The translations under genes and the position numbers were made by a program. From the NCBI RefSeq assembly GCF_964275005.1, contig NC_092701.1:33110520-33174519 (forward strand): 64,000 nt of DNA. Direction: 5' to 3'. Shown here in pieces: positions 38,901 through 46,157 of this stretch; position 1 is the stretch's first letter, and the number at the start of each line of letters is the position of its first letter. Origin of the DNA: Diadema setosum. Its lineage: Eukaryota; Echinodermata; Echinoidea; Diadematoida; Diadematidae. The notes beneath the pieces were generated by a model, which made no database searches, had not been told where the DNA came from, and saw nothing but the letters and a program-made list of their open reading frames with translations.

Positions 38901-39999
38901 ATTTCATAGAGAAAGGGAAAGAAACCCACGTACAAATGTTTTCGAAAGGTCACATGCTAATCGGATAGCAAAAAAAAAAAAAAAAAAGAAGAAAAGAAAG
39001 AGCAACAAGATAGGCCTATACTTACGACAGGTAGCCTCGTCCCCACCATCAGGACAGTCCTCACGGAAGTCGCAGAAGTTCTCCTGCGGGATGGTCGACC
39101 CATCGCTACAGGTGTACGTCTGGGAGGCAACTGTGTGAGAGAGAACCAGGAGCAATACCGGGAAACCATGGAAACCATTGATGATAATGGTAAAATTGGT
39201 AGTAGTAATGATGGGGATGTTGGTTCCTATGAGGGCGGTGGTTGAAATGATGATGGGTGGTGGTAAGGGAGTTGGCTGTGACAGTGATAATGGTGGTAGG
39301 TGGTAACGCTGATAGGGTTGACAGTGGTGCTTATGATAGTGGATAATCAATGATGATGACGGTGTTTATGATGATGGTGGCCTTTCGTAGTCAGTAGTGG
39401 TGGTGGTAATGGTGCTGGTGGTGGTAATGGTGCTGGTGGTGGTGGTAATAATGATGATAATGACAATACTGTCACGCATGTAGATTGAGATTGTGATTTA
39501 GTTTTTTTTTTTAAGTGCTTACATTAGACAATGAATAAATATTATCATATCGAAACTGATGAGAACTGTTTAAATGCGCACATTTACACATTTTTTTTTT
39601 CTAGTAAAGATGGTAAGTGCAGAAGATAGTCACTCTTGTTGTTAATCACAGCAAATTTGATTCTGACAAGTGACTCAATAGTTCTCAAAGCATTTTACCC
39701 ACATTGCGAAGGGGAACTCATACGAGCAAAATTGTTGTTATTTACCGTGTTCCGTCAGTAGCCGTAATCTTCCGTCATGAAATGAATGCATGCATTATAC
39801 GTGATTTCAGTAGCCATAAACCATTTAGTTATTAATTATGATTTCTTGCCAGACAAGAATGGCCATGATTGGCATTGCGCCTCCTACTTTTGAAATGAAT
39901 TTTCCCATAATCGAATCATGCGATATTTTTCTTACCTGATTTTATTCCAGACAGTGCCACAAAGAAAATAAATACCACTTCAGCCGGAACACGACTCAT
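5624..39999 (-). CDS. MAM and LDL-receptor class A domain transmembrane protein (complete, 46 exons)
   Basis: I assembled 46 minus-strand exons with GT donors, AG acceptors and compatible phases. They total 6861 bases: ATG at 39999, TAG at 5624-5626, 2286 residues. Domain order is signal peptide, LDLa1, then ten MAM-LDLa pairs, a seven-residue linker exon, one TM helix and a roughly 28-residue cytoplasmic tail. MAM domains show the CDFE...C.W start, a DHT motif, a GYYIYV-type strand and an LDD(I/L)SF...C end. LDLa modules show CD...DC.DGSDE..C calcium-binding cores. Module-boundary introns are almost all phase 1, as expected for shuffled extracellular modules. The architecture is that of MALRD1-type proteins, which are type I surface proteins used for adhesion or ligand binding. 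The ligand is not deducible. Introns hold SINEs, foldback elements and (TA)n tracts listed separately; remaining intron sequence shows nothing recognisable. The next gene rightwards is the GPCR, 8.3 kb away. Confidence 0.92.
5859..5878. repeat. Small hairpin in the last intron
   Basis: CGCCTAG and CTAGGCG form a perfect seven-base stem with a six-base loop, within the intron 5688-5956. No function can be assigned. Confidence 0.5.
5957..6716 (-). CDS. Linker exon and transmembrane exon (exons 44-45)
   Basis: Exon 44 (6696-6716) is a 21-base micro-exon, phase 1 to 1, coding AEPNTGS. Exon 45 (5957-6068) encodes the hydrophobic segment [20 protein letters not shown] followed by [16 protein letters not shown]. 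The basic cluster after the helix is a stop-transfer signal and makes the protein type I. The donor after exon 45 is GTGAGT in phase 2. Its own bases contain a TGA in frame, so failure to splice there would end the protein right after the basic cluster. Confidence 0.82.
6948..7067. repeat. 60-bp tandem duplication
   Basis: Two adjacent copies of a 60-base unit (TCTAATCA[T/C]ACAAATCATT...) differ at only a few positions. It lies in the intron between exons 43 and 44 of the MAM/LDLa gene. The low divergence suggests recent duplication. Confidence 0.85.
7455..10267 (-). CDS. Unit 10: MAM10 + LDLa11 (exons 40-43)
   Basis: Exons 10127-10267, 9661-9803, 8158-8356 and 7455-7601. The division is unique to this unit: the core breaks after HGVLR, and the rest of the core is fused with the MAM C-part. 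Signatures are [42 protein letters not shown] and [11 protein letters not shown]. LDLa11 is canonical ([16 protein letters not shown]) and is the membrane-proximal module. Confidence 0.9.
11011..14007 (-). CDS. Unit 9: MAM9 + LDLa10 (exons 36-39)
   Basis: Exons 13864-14007, 12991-13181, 12005-12176 and 11011-11136. The core is divided at a different point (after KSSSGQ, before ADELWSL). MAM signatures are [50 protein letters not shown] and [10 protein letters not shown]. LDLa10 has six cysteines with [16 protein letters not shown], so Asn replaces the usual Asp after the fourth cysteine. Confidence 0.9.
14220..14545. repeat. TTA/TCA trinucleotide-rich tract in an intron
   Basis: About 325 bases of (TTA), (TTATCA) and (TCA) repeats between exons 35 and 36. 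On the minus strand it stays open and reads as Asn/Asp runs, continuing from the LDLa9 frame, but the LDLa exon has a consensus donor at 14588, so this is intron. Confidence 0.85.
14589..16980 (-). CDS. Unit 8: MAM8 + LDLa9 (exons 32-35)
   Basis: Exons 16831-16980, 16249-16346, 15535-15714 and 14589-14835. The core is divided at the same point as in units 2, 4 and 6, with the first part again 98 bases, while LDLa9 is fused to the MAM C-part. Signatures are [51 protein letters not shown] and [11 protein letters not shown]. LDLa9 is canonical ([16 protein letters not shown]). A degenerate tRNA-like sequence lies in the intron at 15266-15349. Confidence 0.9.
15266..15349 (-). repeat. tRNA-derived SINE head or tRNA pseudogene
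   Basis: On the minus strand there is an acceptor-like 7-bp pairing (AGGATTT with GAATCCT), an A-box-like GCTCAGTTGTTTAGAG, a perfect anticodon stem CCTGA/TCAGG and a B-box-like GCTTCGAATCC. Position 33 is C rather than T and the T-stem does not pair, so this is not a working tRNA. A T-run follows on the plus strand at about 15361. Confidence 0.6.
16433..16460. repeat. (TA)n microsatellite
   Basis: Short alternating AT tract in the intron between exons 32 and 33. Confidence 0.9.
17543..20207 (-). CDS. Unit 7: MAM7 + LDLa8 (exons 28-31)
   Basis: Exons 20031-20207, 19095-19348, 18412-18496 and 17543-17665. The core is undivided as in odd-numbered units, but LDLa8 is in its own exon as in even-numbered ones. 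MAM shows [44 protein letters not shown] and [10 protein letters not shown]. LDLa8 is canonical ([16 protein letters not shown]). The intron between the first two exons holds two long (TA)n tracts. Confidence 0.9.
19629..19755. repeat. Two (TA)n microsatellite tracts
   Basis: Alternating AT at about 19629-19661 and 19696-19755, separated by about 34 bases, within the intron between exons 28 and 29. They generate false Ile/Tyr-rich frames on both strands. A purine-rich (minus strand pyrimidine-rich) stretch follows at 19780-20020. Confidence 0.9.
20878..23180 (-). CDS. Unit 6: MAM6 + LDLa7 (exons 22-27)
   Basis: Exons 23025-23180, 22530-22627, 22214-22387, 21763-21850, 21246-21357 and 20878-20948. 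The layout is that of units 2 and 4, but LDLa7 is cut by a phase-2 intron inside the domain, with an unusual donor (AACAA|GTACTG). The joined peptide gives a six-cysteine LDLa: [13 protein letters not shown] then [15 protein letters not shown] threonine/proline-rich linker ([15 protein letters not shown]) precedes it and may be O-glycosylated. The weak donor makes this junction less sure than the others. Confidence 0.85.
21010..21063. repeat. 18-bp unit, three perfect tandem copies
   Basis: TTAGCAAGTAAAATTCCC is repeated exactly three times in the intron that splits LDLa7. Confidence 0.9.
23790..24083 (-). repeat. tRNA-derived SINE-like element
   Basis: The minus strand begins with a tRNA-like head (GATATGGCTAAGTTGGTAGC as A box, GGGTTTGATTTCC as B box) and continues into a body with GTTAACGATCCCACTTCATT, a phrase typical of many invertebrate SINE bodies. 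It lies in the intron between exons 21 and 22. The left boundary is approximate. Confidence 0.6.
24198..25586 (-). CDS. Unit 5: MAM5 + LDLa6 (exons 19-21)
   Basis: Exons 25440-25586, 24621-24886 and 24198-24408. This is again the three-exon layout with an undivided core and with MAM C-part and LDLa fused in one exon. MAM reads [31 protein letters not shown] and [12 protein letters not shown]. LDLa6 has [17 protein letters not shown]. The domain is somewhat divergent: the usual tryptophan after the second cysteine is absent and the last strand is AVDDIEY rather than ALDDISF. Confidence 0.9.
26205..26345 (-). repeat. tRNA-derived SINE-like element, short
   Basis: The minus strand has GTGGTTCTGTGGATAAGACC (A-box region) and TTGGTTCGAATCCCCTGG (B box), then CTAGGCAAGGCACTTTATCC, a common SINE body motif. 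It lies in the intron between exons 18 and 19. The end is indistinct. Confidence 0.6.
26465..29676 (-). CDS. Unit 4: MAM4 + LDLa5 (exons 14-18)
   Basis: Exons 29524-29676, 28299-28396, 27761-27925, 27266-27383 and 26465-26596, the same five-exon layout as unit 2. MAM shows [51 protein letters not shown] and [11 protein letters not shown]. LDLa5 ([20 protein letters not shown]) is complete with six cysteines. The 165-base core exon shares MRFYY, INGP and SSDFQ-type motifs with unit 2. A foldback element ends 34 bases from the exon 14 donor. Confidence 0.9.
29146..29490. repeat. Foldback element, family A copy 1
   Basis: The left end GGTATAGTTTCGGTTGAGAT is matched in inverted form by the right end (CCCATCTCAACAAAAC). 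The inner halves are also partly complementary (GCGAGATAAT versus ATTATCTCGC). It is related to 42146-42530. It lies in the intron between exons 14 and 15 and carries no coding sequence. Confidence 0.7.
30045..31324 (-). CDS. Unit 3: MAM3 + LDLa4 (exons 11-13)
   Basis: Exons 31184-31324, 30536-30804 and 30045-30267, with the same three-exon layout as unit 1. MAM begins [20 protein letters not shown]; the core has [11 protein letters not shown] and [19 protein letters not shown]; the C-part has [11 protein letters not shown]. LDLa4 carries the extra cysteine (VDCCDLTDE) also seen in unit 1, which supports common descent of units 1 and 3. Confidence 0.9.
32150..32300. repeat. Foldback element in the intron between exons 10 and 11
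   Basis: The left arm AATGCACAGGACCGAGTGGA followed by TCGGTTAGAATTGG is matched by the right arm read on the other strand (ATGCACAGGTCTGTGTCGTG then GATCGATGAGAATTGG). Arms are about 35-40 bases with several mismatches. Confidence 0.6.
32541..35907 (-). CDS. Unit 2: MAM2 + LDLa3 (exons 6-10)
   Basis: Exons 35761-35907, 35123-35217, 34340-34504, 33711-33834 and 32541-32657. Unlike unit 1, the MAM core is divided by an intron after GTSSGCE, and LDLa has its own exon. MAM signatures are [27 protein letters not shown] and [11 protein letters not shown]. LDLa3 has six cysteines, but its acidic core is [12 protein letters not shown] rather than the usual DC.DGSDE..C, so calcium binding may be altered. 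The 165-base core exon is the same length as, and very similar in sequence to, the one in unit 4. Confidence 0.9.
34599..34747. repeat. Foldback element with internal TCGTCGACGA repeats
   Basis: The ends GGTCATAAGCTCT and AGAGCTTATGGTC are inverted repeats. Inside, TTTCGTCGACGA(G/A)ATGACTGA occurs twice, about 53 bases apart, each built on a 10-base palindrome. It lies in the intron between exons 7 and 8. Confidence 0.6.
35486..35575. repeat. (TA)n microsatellite, about 90 bp
   Basis: Long alternating AT tract in the intron between exons 6 and 7. Confidence 0.95.
35949..36203 (-). repeat. tRNA-derived SINE (family S) with (TA)n tail
   Basis: The minus strand starts with GGCACTGTGGCATAGTGGGT (A box), has CGAGTTCGATTCCCGCCC (B box), then a body including CTTGGACAAGATGTTTTTAC and GTACCTAACGCCAGGGTAAA, and ends in a (TA)n tract at 35949-35988. 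A second copy lies at 38048-38233. It lies in the intron between exons 5 and 6. Confidence 0.8.
36366..36660. repeat. Foldback element with nested inverted repeats
   Basis: The outer ends are TTATAAGTGCCACC and, in inverted form, GTGGCACTTAAAA. A second, inner pair is GGGTCCGAGAAGGC near 36463 and GGCCTTCTCGGACCCC near 36592. It lies directly beside the SINE at 35990-36203. Confidence 0.6.
36766..38623 (-). CDS. Unit 1: MAM1 + LDLa2 (exons 3-5)
   Basis: Exons 38480-38623 (MAM N-part, [13 protein letters not shown]), 37573-37850 (undivided MAM core, GHYIYVDSS to the AESFR strand) and 36766-36991 (MAM C-part fused with LDLa). Phases are 1-1, 1-0 and 0-1. The MAM end reads [13 protein letters not shown]. 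LDLa2 has seven cysteines because of an extra one in NCCDGTDE, and Asn replaces the usual Asp before that cysteine. Unit 3 shares the same exon pattern and the extra cysteine. The intron between the first two exons contains a SINE at 38048-38233. Confidence 0.9.
38009..38233 (-). repeat. Second copy of SINE family S with (ATG)n neighbour
   Basis: The body at 38048-38233 matches the element at 35990-36203 (AGGCCCTGCCATTAT, GGGTCGAGAGGGACAT, AAAACATCTTGTCCAAG, CACTGGGCGGGATTCGAACT) but lacks about 20 bases in the tRNA-like head. A (GAT)n tract at 38009-38032 lies where the first copy has its (TA)n tail. Confidence 0.8.
38650..38700 (-). repeat. LINE/SINE-like 3' tail
   Basis: On the minus strand GTGAAAATAAAGTTTTAATT is followed by (TTGAAT)-type repeats, the look of a non-LTR retroelement end. 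No coding part is seen. Confidence 0.4.
39026..39130 (-). CDS. Exon 2: LDLa domain 1, lacking one disulfide pair
   Basis: This is a 105-base exon, phase 1 to 1. It encodes a short LDLa with [17 protein letters not shown] intact, so the calcium-site half is preserved. Only four cysteines are present. By alignment to the family the first and third cysteines are missing, and these normally pair with each other. The loss is therefore coherent rather than a random lesion. Confidence 0.88.
39140..39475. repeat. GGT/ATG-rich simple-sequence region in intron 1
   Basis: Imperfect GGTGGTAATGGTGCT-type repeats and ATGATG runs between exons 1 and 2. They produce spurious Pro/Thr/Ile frames on the minus strand. 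Confidence 0.75.
39936..39999 (-). CDS. Exon 1: start codon and signal peptide
   Basis: The frame begins [20 protein letters not shown] and ends in phase 1 at a consensus donor (CAG|GTAAG). The basic residue followed by a hydrophobic core and small residues is a typical secretory signal. An in-phase junction to the first LDLa exon supports this start. No convincing TATA box was identified upstream; a weak ATATAGG lies on the minus strand near 40070. Confidence 0.88.
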
Positions 40000-41130
40000 C
40001 TTTGCATCTCTGGTTCAGAAAGTATTTCAAAAAAGGGAGATGCAACCTTTCAACCTCGATAACTGCCTATATTTCAATTCTGGCCAGAGGATGTACACAT
40101 CTGACAAAATGCTGTCAGAACATTTTGTGAGCAGAGATGCCCGACGAGACGTAGGCACTTGAATGCTGGATTCGGCTGATTTGTAACCCAATATCAGTCA
40201 AAGTAAAGCCATCAGAGGGAGGCGGCTACGGTAGGTGTTTGTATTTGGATATGTCTTGGTAAATCTTTTTGATGATAGCAAATTTGTGCCACTTCGTGTC
40301 TGCATGACTTTGTCGTTGTTGTGTTTTGCTTTTCACAGAGGATCTGACGGGATTTAAAAGATAATACTTGTCCCTGACAGATATGCTTGATCAAAGGTGG
40401 ACCTTCAAATCAAAACAAAACTGTCCAAACTGACCCTATTACATAACCTTATAGGTGGCATCATTTTACGTGCCCCTTGATCTTGTTATGGATTCGGCAA
40501 GAAGTTTGTTGACGTGCTCTGATGTTCGGATCAGCGTATCAATAAAAAACTACATTTAATTGGTGACATGAAATTTGAGCGTTTAGTAATTAAGATTCCT
40601 CACAAATAATGTTGCTTTGTGTATAAGCATCATAAACAAAGCTTATTATAATGTTATTCAGGAGTTTATACATCTGTCATGGCCTTTCACCTCTCAATTA
40701 TGTACTTATGTAATCTGTCTGTCTGTCTGTCTATCCATCCATCTATCTATCATTTTTTTCTTCTTCTTGTTCCATTAGGGGACCCTAGCCAGTTTCTTCA
40801 GACAAGAAGGTTTGATATCAGTGTGACCAAAAAGCTTAAATTTGGCGATATGTTTCGTCAGTATTACTTTCAAAAGGGGACCACAAATTACGACTTGTAT
40901 GATAACACTTATCCTAAGCTTTATTGGGATAATAGTGAATGTATACTTGTAGCTATATTAGAGTAACAGATGATGGCACAGATGAATACGGTTATTGGTC
41001 ACTTGTGGTATGTTTGGTGACACATACATCGTTCGTAGATCTTACTATTACCGTTATCACACAACCCCAAGTAAATACATCAAGGTACGGAGGAACGCTG
41101 TATATAGGTAAAACATTGTGCTCAAGACGA

Positions 41131-41166
41131 GGGGCGGGGTGGGGGTGGGGTGGGGGTGGGGTGGGG
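41131..41166 (+). other. G-run with G-quadruplex potential
   Basis: Consecutive runs of four to five G separated by single C or T bases: GGGGCGGGGTGGGGGTGGGG and on through 41166. With more than four G4 tracts and one-base loops this is a strong G-quadruplex motif on the plus strand, in intergenic DNA. Confidence 0.75.
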
Positions 41167-42145
41167 TATGATGTCTCCTGTAAAAGACTTCTACAAGATC
41201 GTCCAGATATAACGTGGTTTTTTTTTTCAACGTAGGAATCTACACTGTAGCACTGTGATCATGGGCTACAGGAGTAGCATGATCTTTACGCATAAATAAA
41301 TAACATCAAAGTTTTCCCTATACTCCTAAGCTGCAAATCATTCTCTACTGACCTACTAATGATATGACCCGATTATTTGCTACCTAAAAACCACCAGGAA
41401 TAGATCTTTATGTGTATTGATGGAACTGTATGCGATCACAACGCTAATATTTGCTTTAAGGATGAAGGAAAATCACGCCCCACAAGAACTCTAAGACTAT
41501 AGGGTAAAGTCAGAAGGAAGATTTCGCGAACCTTGACTCCAGGGCCCCGTATTTACTCAGGCAATCACATCTGACATTTTACATATATCGTAGCATTAAG
41601 TCATCAAAGACTTGACATTTAGTGGGTAACAAAAACGAAATGAAGCCAACTTGGACACAATAATGTTAAAATTCCTGGTCATGGCATTCTACCCAAATTC
41701 ATTTTGATTATGATAGTATCATGCTTATAAAGTCGCGTTGAACCCAACTTACTGTCTTGGAAGCTGCAATTAACCTCTGCAAAAGAGGTGGGAAGATTAA
41801 AAAATGAAACCTCACGTGCTTAAATTACGGTGTTAAAACACCTCCATTAATGTTCGTGCACCTGTAATGTCTTTCATCTACACAAGGCACGACACTAACT
41901 TTTGCTTTTGGTGGCCCGATTGGGCTACCAAAACATATTTTTTCTTAAAGATGATTGTGTGCCCGACATTCTTCTTCTGGTGGCCCTCGGCAAACGCTAA
42001 TGTCGAGCTAGTTTTCAAATACATTTTATCTCCACTGTCCGTTACTCTCTTGAAGGATATGCACACTGAAGGCTGGTATAATGCGAGCACTATAGTAATA
42101 ATCTATGCTTCTGGTTGTGGCGTTGATTCTGACTTTGATTTTGCT

Positions 42146-42530
42146 TAAAGGGATCGTACGGTTTTGGTTGAGACCTAATTTCAGATTTATAACTTTTTTT
42201 TTTTTGATGAGATAATGATAAACCTCTTATGAAATATGAAAGAGCATGTAATTCCCTGAGTAATTTCCATGATGAAAATTGGTTTTGAAATGTCTGAGAT
42301 ATCCAAAACAGAGCAATTCTGATAAAGTGTGTGACCCACACTTTTTTATGATTGATTTGTTTTACTTTGTTTTTGGATGTTTCAGTCATTCCAAACCTGA
42401 TTTTCATCAAATAACTTTGAATTCCTCTTAGAATGATTACTCTGTAATGTTTCATAAGTGTTTTCTTGGTATCTCGCAAAAAGTTAAAAGCCCAATTCTC
42501 ATCTCCACCAATACTGTCCCATCCCTCTGA
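42146..42530. repeat. Foldback element, family A copy 2
   Basis: The left end AAAGGGATCGTACGGTTTTG plus GTTGAGA is matched by the right end (TCTCATCTCCACCAATACTG then TCCCATCCCT). It shares its end sequence and internal phrases (GATTTTCATCAAATAA, TTGAATTCCTCTT) with 29146-29490. It is about 385 bases and non-coding. Confidence 0.7.
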
Positions 42531-43437
42531 TGTTTTGACGAACTAAATTATATCGAGGCAAAGGATAAATATTGGGCACTAACTTAATTGTTGAACCCAT
42601 GCATAACAACATGGCTTGATAGATTGTTAGTAATTCGTATTACTATAGTAACAGTGTGAATCATCATGTGAGAATAAACAAACACCAGTGAAGGAGACCG
42701 CGATGCATTAAGCGGAGATTGACAAAGGATAGATGGTGACTTCATAAACAATTTCAAAGCGTACCATGATTTGCATCTGTCAATGGGTAAAACGTAAAGA
42801 GATGGAAAAATGAAATAACATGCAACTCTGTAAGAGTGTGATGTTCCGCGTATAATAGTTCTGTGTATAAAAATGTATGTAATCGTATGTGCGTGTGTGT
42901 GTCGGGTGTGTGCATAATTATGTTTAATCAGAACATCTATCTACAGTGTGTTCTAAGATTTGCCATGACCGAAGGCTGAATCGGTCATTAGTGAAGTATC
43001 CAGGAGGGGGTGGTCATATATATAATGCAAGTATCGACAACGCTTATCGCTGGGGCTTCCTGTATAACCTGCATTGATATCGATTATTCGTCAGATCACT
43101 TCGATGGTCACGTATATATATATACGGTATGTAATGTTTGACAAGAAATGCATTCAACTGCGACAAAGGGGAAAAAACACCAACAACTGACGTGCAGAAA
43201 TGAAAGAAATGTCACTTATTGTCTTAGAATGTTGGTAAATCTTATTTGCCTCAAGATTTACCCCTGGAAAATGATAATAAAAAGTTACGGAATGGGAATT
43301 AGGAAGAATTTTGGATAAAGTTTTGCTCCATGCATATATTATAAGAAAAAAGATCTTAAAACCTGTTAGGCTACGTGTCCATCTCTCGGTGTTTCACTGA
43401 ACTGTGCAAGTTTCGAATAAAGACAACTTCGCAGCAT

Positions 43438-43565
43438 GAGCCGGGTGTGTGTAGGGGGTGTGCTCTAGTGCAGAGGGTGCAGAATGTGCAGAGTCAGGGC
43501 GAGCTGGGTGTGTGCAGGGGGTGTACCGAGTGCAGGGGGTGGGTGTACTCCCAGTGCAGAGTGTG
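43438..43565. repeat. GTGCAGGGGGTG-type minisatellite-like stretch
   Basis: Imperfect repeats of GTGCAGGGGGTG and GAGCTGGGTGTGTGCAG over about 130 bases. No gene. Confidence 0.6.
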
Positions 43566-45278
43566 ATGAGGGCCTGGGACCTAATGCCTAAAGTGTGATG
43601 ACGATGTGGTGACGATGATCTAGAACACGGCTTCTCAACTTTTTATTATCATTTTTTTTTTCAATCCGAGACCAAATTTGGGTCGTACATTTTTTTTTTC
43701 GAGTCCAAGTTACAGAGAGTGGAAATTTTCTTTGATTTATGGGGGGAGGGCCGATATCGCGGCCCACTGGTTGAGAAGATTGGATTTTAAAATATCTCAA
43801 CTTCAACTGTCTACTGAATATATGAGTTCATCAAAGTATGATATGAGTTTAACTTTTGGAAATTTTTAAGTCGCTTTTCAAAGTCTTTACTACTAAAATT
43901 CATATTTTGTTTTATCAACACCGTCAGAGTCAAAACGTATACCTATTTGGCACATTATGAAATAAAGATCATAGGTTAGCAAACAGCATCAGAACGTTTA
44001 AATTACCTCTTCTTACCTATTGAATACAATCATCCAAAAAGCAATAACATCCATATATTTCCTGAAAGGAGCCCATTCATGTTTGCCGGAAGGTGCACAT
44101 GGAAGCAGGACTTCGGCAGTTGCGTGATCACTTAAAATCGATGAAAATCGATGCAAATGGATGCAATGGATTGCCAGAGAGAGAGAGAGACCGGAGAATT
44201 TCCAGCATGCAGTACAGACATAATTTTCTTTTATTGCTTTCAGATATGTCACCCAAATGCGCTCTCTGTCCTTAATGGACGAGAGCAATGAAGGCTTTCA
44301 ACATTCTGATAACGACTGGGAACTTCGTATCCTTTGAAAGACATGTTCCATCAATGTTGATACAAAGTGTTATAGAAAATGTCAGACAAAGAGATACACA
44401 TGGAAAAGACCGCGTAGAGAAACTTAATGTCCTTCATAGTGAAATACCAGTGCTTTTATGTTCTGTTTCCCTTTTCAATCTCACTCTCTTCTTCTCCTCA
44501 TCCCCCTCTCTCTATTCACTGCACTTCCTTTTGTCGAAGATACATTGATTTGTATGATTCAGTGATGTGTTTTTGTAGTCATGATAAGTTTGTGATTTGA
44601 TGCAGAATAGGGATGGAAAAGATCGCTACCGCGACATACCAATGATTTTGATCAAATCAAACAATACTTAATGCATTTTTTCTACATTAACAATTCTATG
44701 ATTAACAGAGCCATAAACTCAAAAGATGATAACATTGTAAATGGTACTTCTGCTGACTTGACGTGCACTTGAAGTTCTATGTTTGTATATTTTGTGAAGT
44801 GGAATAATTGATGTTTTCAAAAATAGAGAAACTCGATTCTCCTACTGTTCTCAGTAAATTTTCCATGTGATTGCTCAATTATTGCGTTGCAGTAGAAATT
44901 GCAACTCACTTTGGATTGTTATTAGTGAATGAACCCACGTATCCTCAACTTCACTCGCACAACTTTCATGGGGAGAGATAAAGAAATGAACAATATTTGT
45001 AAATGAACTATAACGACAACATCAGTCGTAACGATGGTTAGGGATAGTGATTGTTTAATTCACCCATCAGGTCAACCTGTACAGTGTGAACTGTTTTCCT
45101 TACGAAAGACCCTGCCACTGCAATTACTCAACCATTGTTTACAAGTACCTATAAATGCCCCGGGATTAAAAATGAAAAAGCCGGCAAAACATTTTCTCCA
45201 TTTTCTCGTCCACAGTCCACAGTTTGAACCACTATGCCGCCACACATCCACGGGTATTATCTACCCTACTGGAAAGAA

Positions 45279-45562
45279 CAGTGTCCCACAGTGCGTTCAC
45301 AGTGTGTTCATGTAGTCGACAATGTGAAAACGCTCGAATTTAACAGTGTGGAGATGATTTCACACTGTGGTTTGGTTTTCACAAAGTGTTCACATGGTAA
45401 CGTTCTGAGTCATACTGTGAAGTGTCAACTGTGCATTGATGATTCACAATGTGTTCACACTATTAAAACGGTCGAATTTAACAGTGTGAAGAGATTTCAC
45501 AGTGTGTTCACATTGTGTTCACATTGTGTTCCCAATTTTCACACTGTGGGACACTGTGGGGG
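45279..45562. repeat. CACAGTG-rich foldback element
   Basis: The ends are inverted repeats (CAGTGTCCCACAGTG at the left, CACTGTGGGACACTG at the right). The interior contains more than a dozen copies of CACAGTGT/ACACTGTG in both orientations, and the phrase TCGAATTTAACAGTGTG occurs twice, about 130 bases apart. Non-coding. Confidence 0.75.
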
Positions 45563-46092
45563 TTTTTTTTCAAGCAGGGCATTGGTTTGCCTTATTTGTT
45601 TTTAAAGTGGACGGTATCAAATATAAACTGGGTTTAATTGCTCATTGTCCTATGTTATATAAAGAGATGATTTTCAATACTGCTCGGATCGCTAAGTTAG
45701 GGTTAAGTTGTGATAAACTGCTATTAAAACTCGTCTGTGGTAAACACCCCTGACCATCATTCGTCAAAGATACTCACTCCCTCAAGAAATAACAGCAAAC
45801 AATAACAGCAAATGTCATAAAATGAGGTTGTCGATCATTATTCTCATTTTCTCTCCGTTTCTTTCATCATATGTCATTTGTTTGACATCCAATTTGGATG
45901 CATGCTTATATCGAATTGACATGTTTTTATGATCTACCTGATGGAGTTACTCACGTTTCGGAAAGCGTTTATTATAATTGTAGGCGTGTTATCACAGACA
46001 TTCATGTACTGAGAGGGCTTACGTCGTTGATTATGGACTGTAGGTATGAACTGTATGATAACAATATGACAGACATGTTCTCTATAAATAAA

Positions 46093-46096
<4 letters not shown>

Positions 46097-46154
<58 letters not shown>
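46097..46154. repeat. (TA)n microsatellite
   Basis: Uninterrupted alternating AT tract in intergenic DNA. Confidence 0.95.
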
Positions 46155-46157
<3 letters not shown>

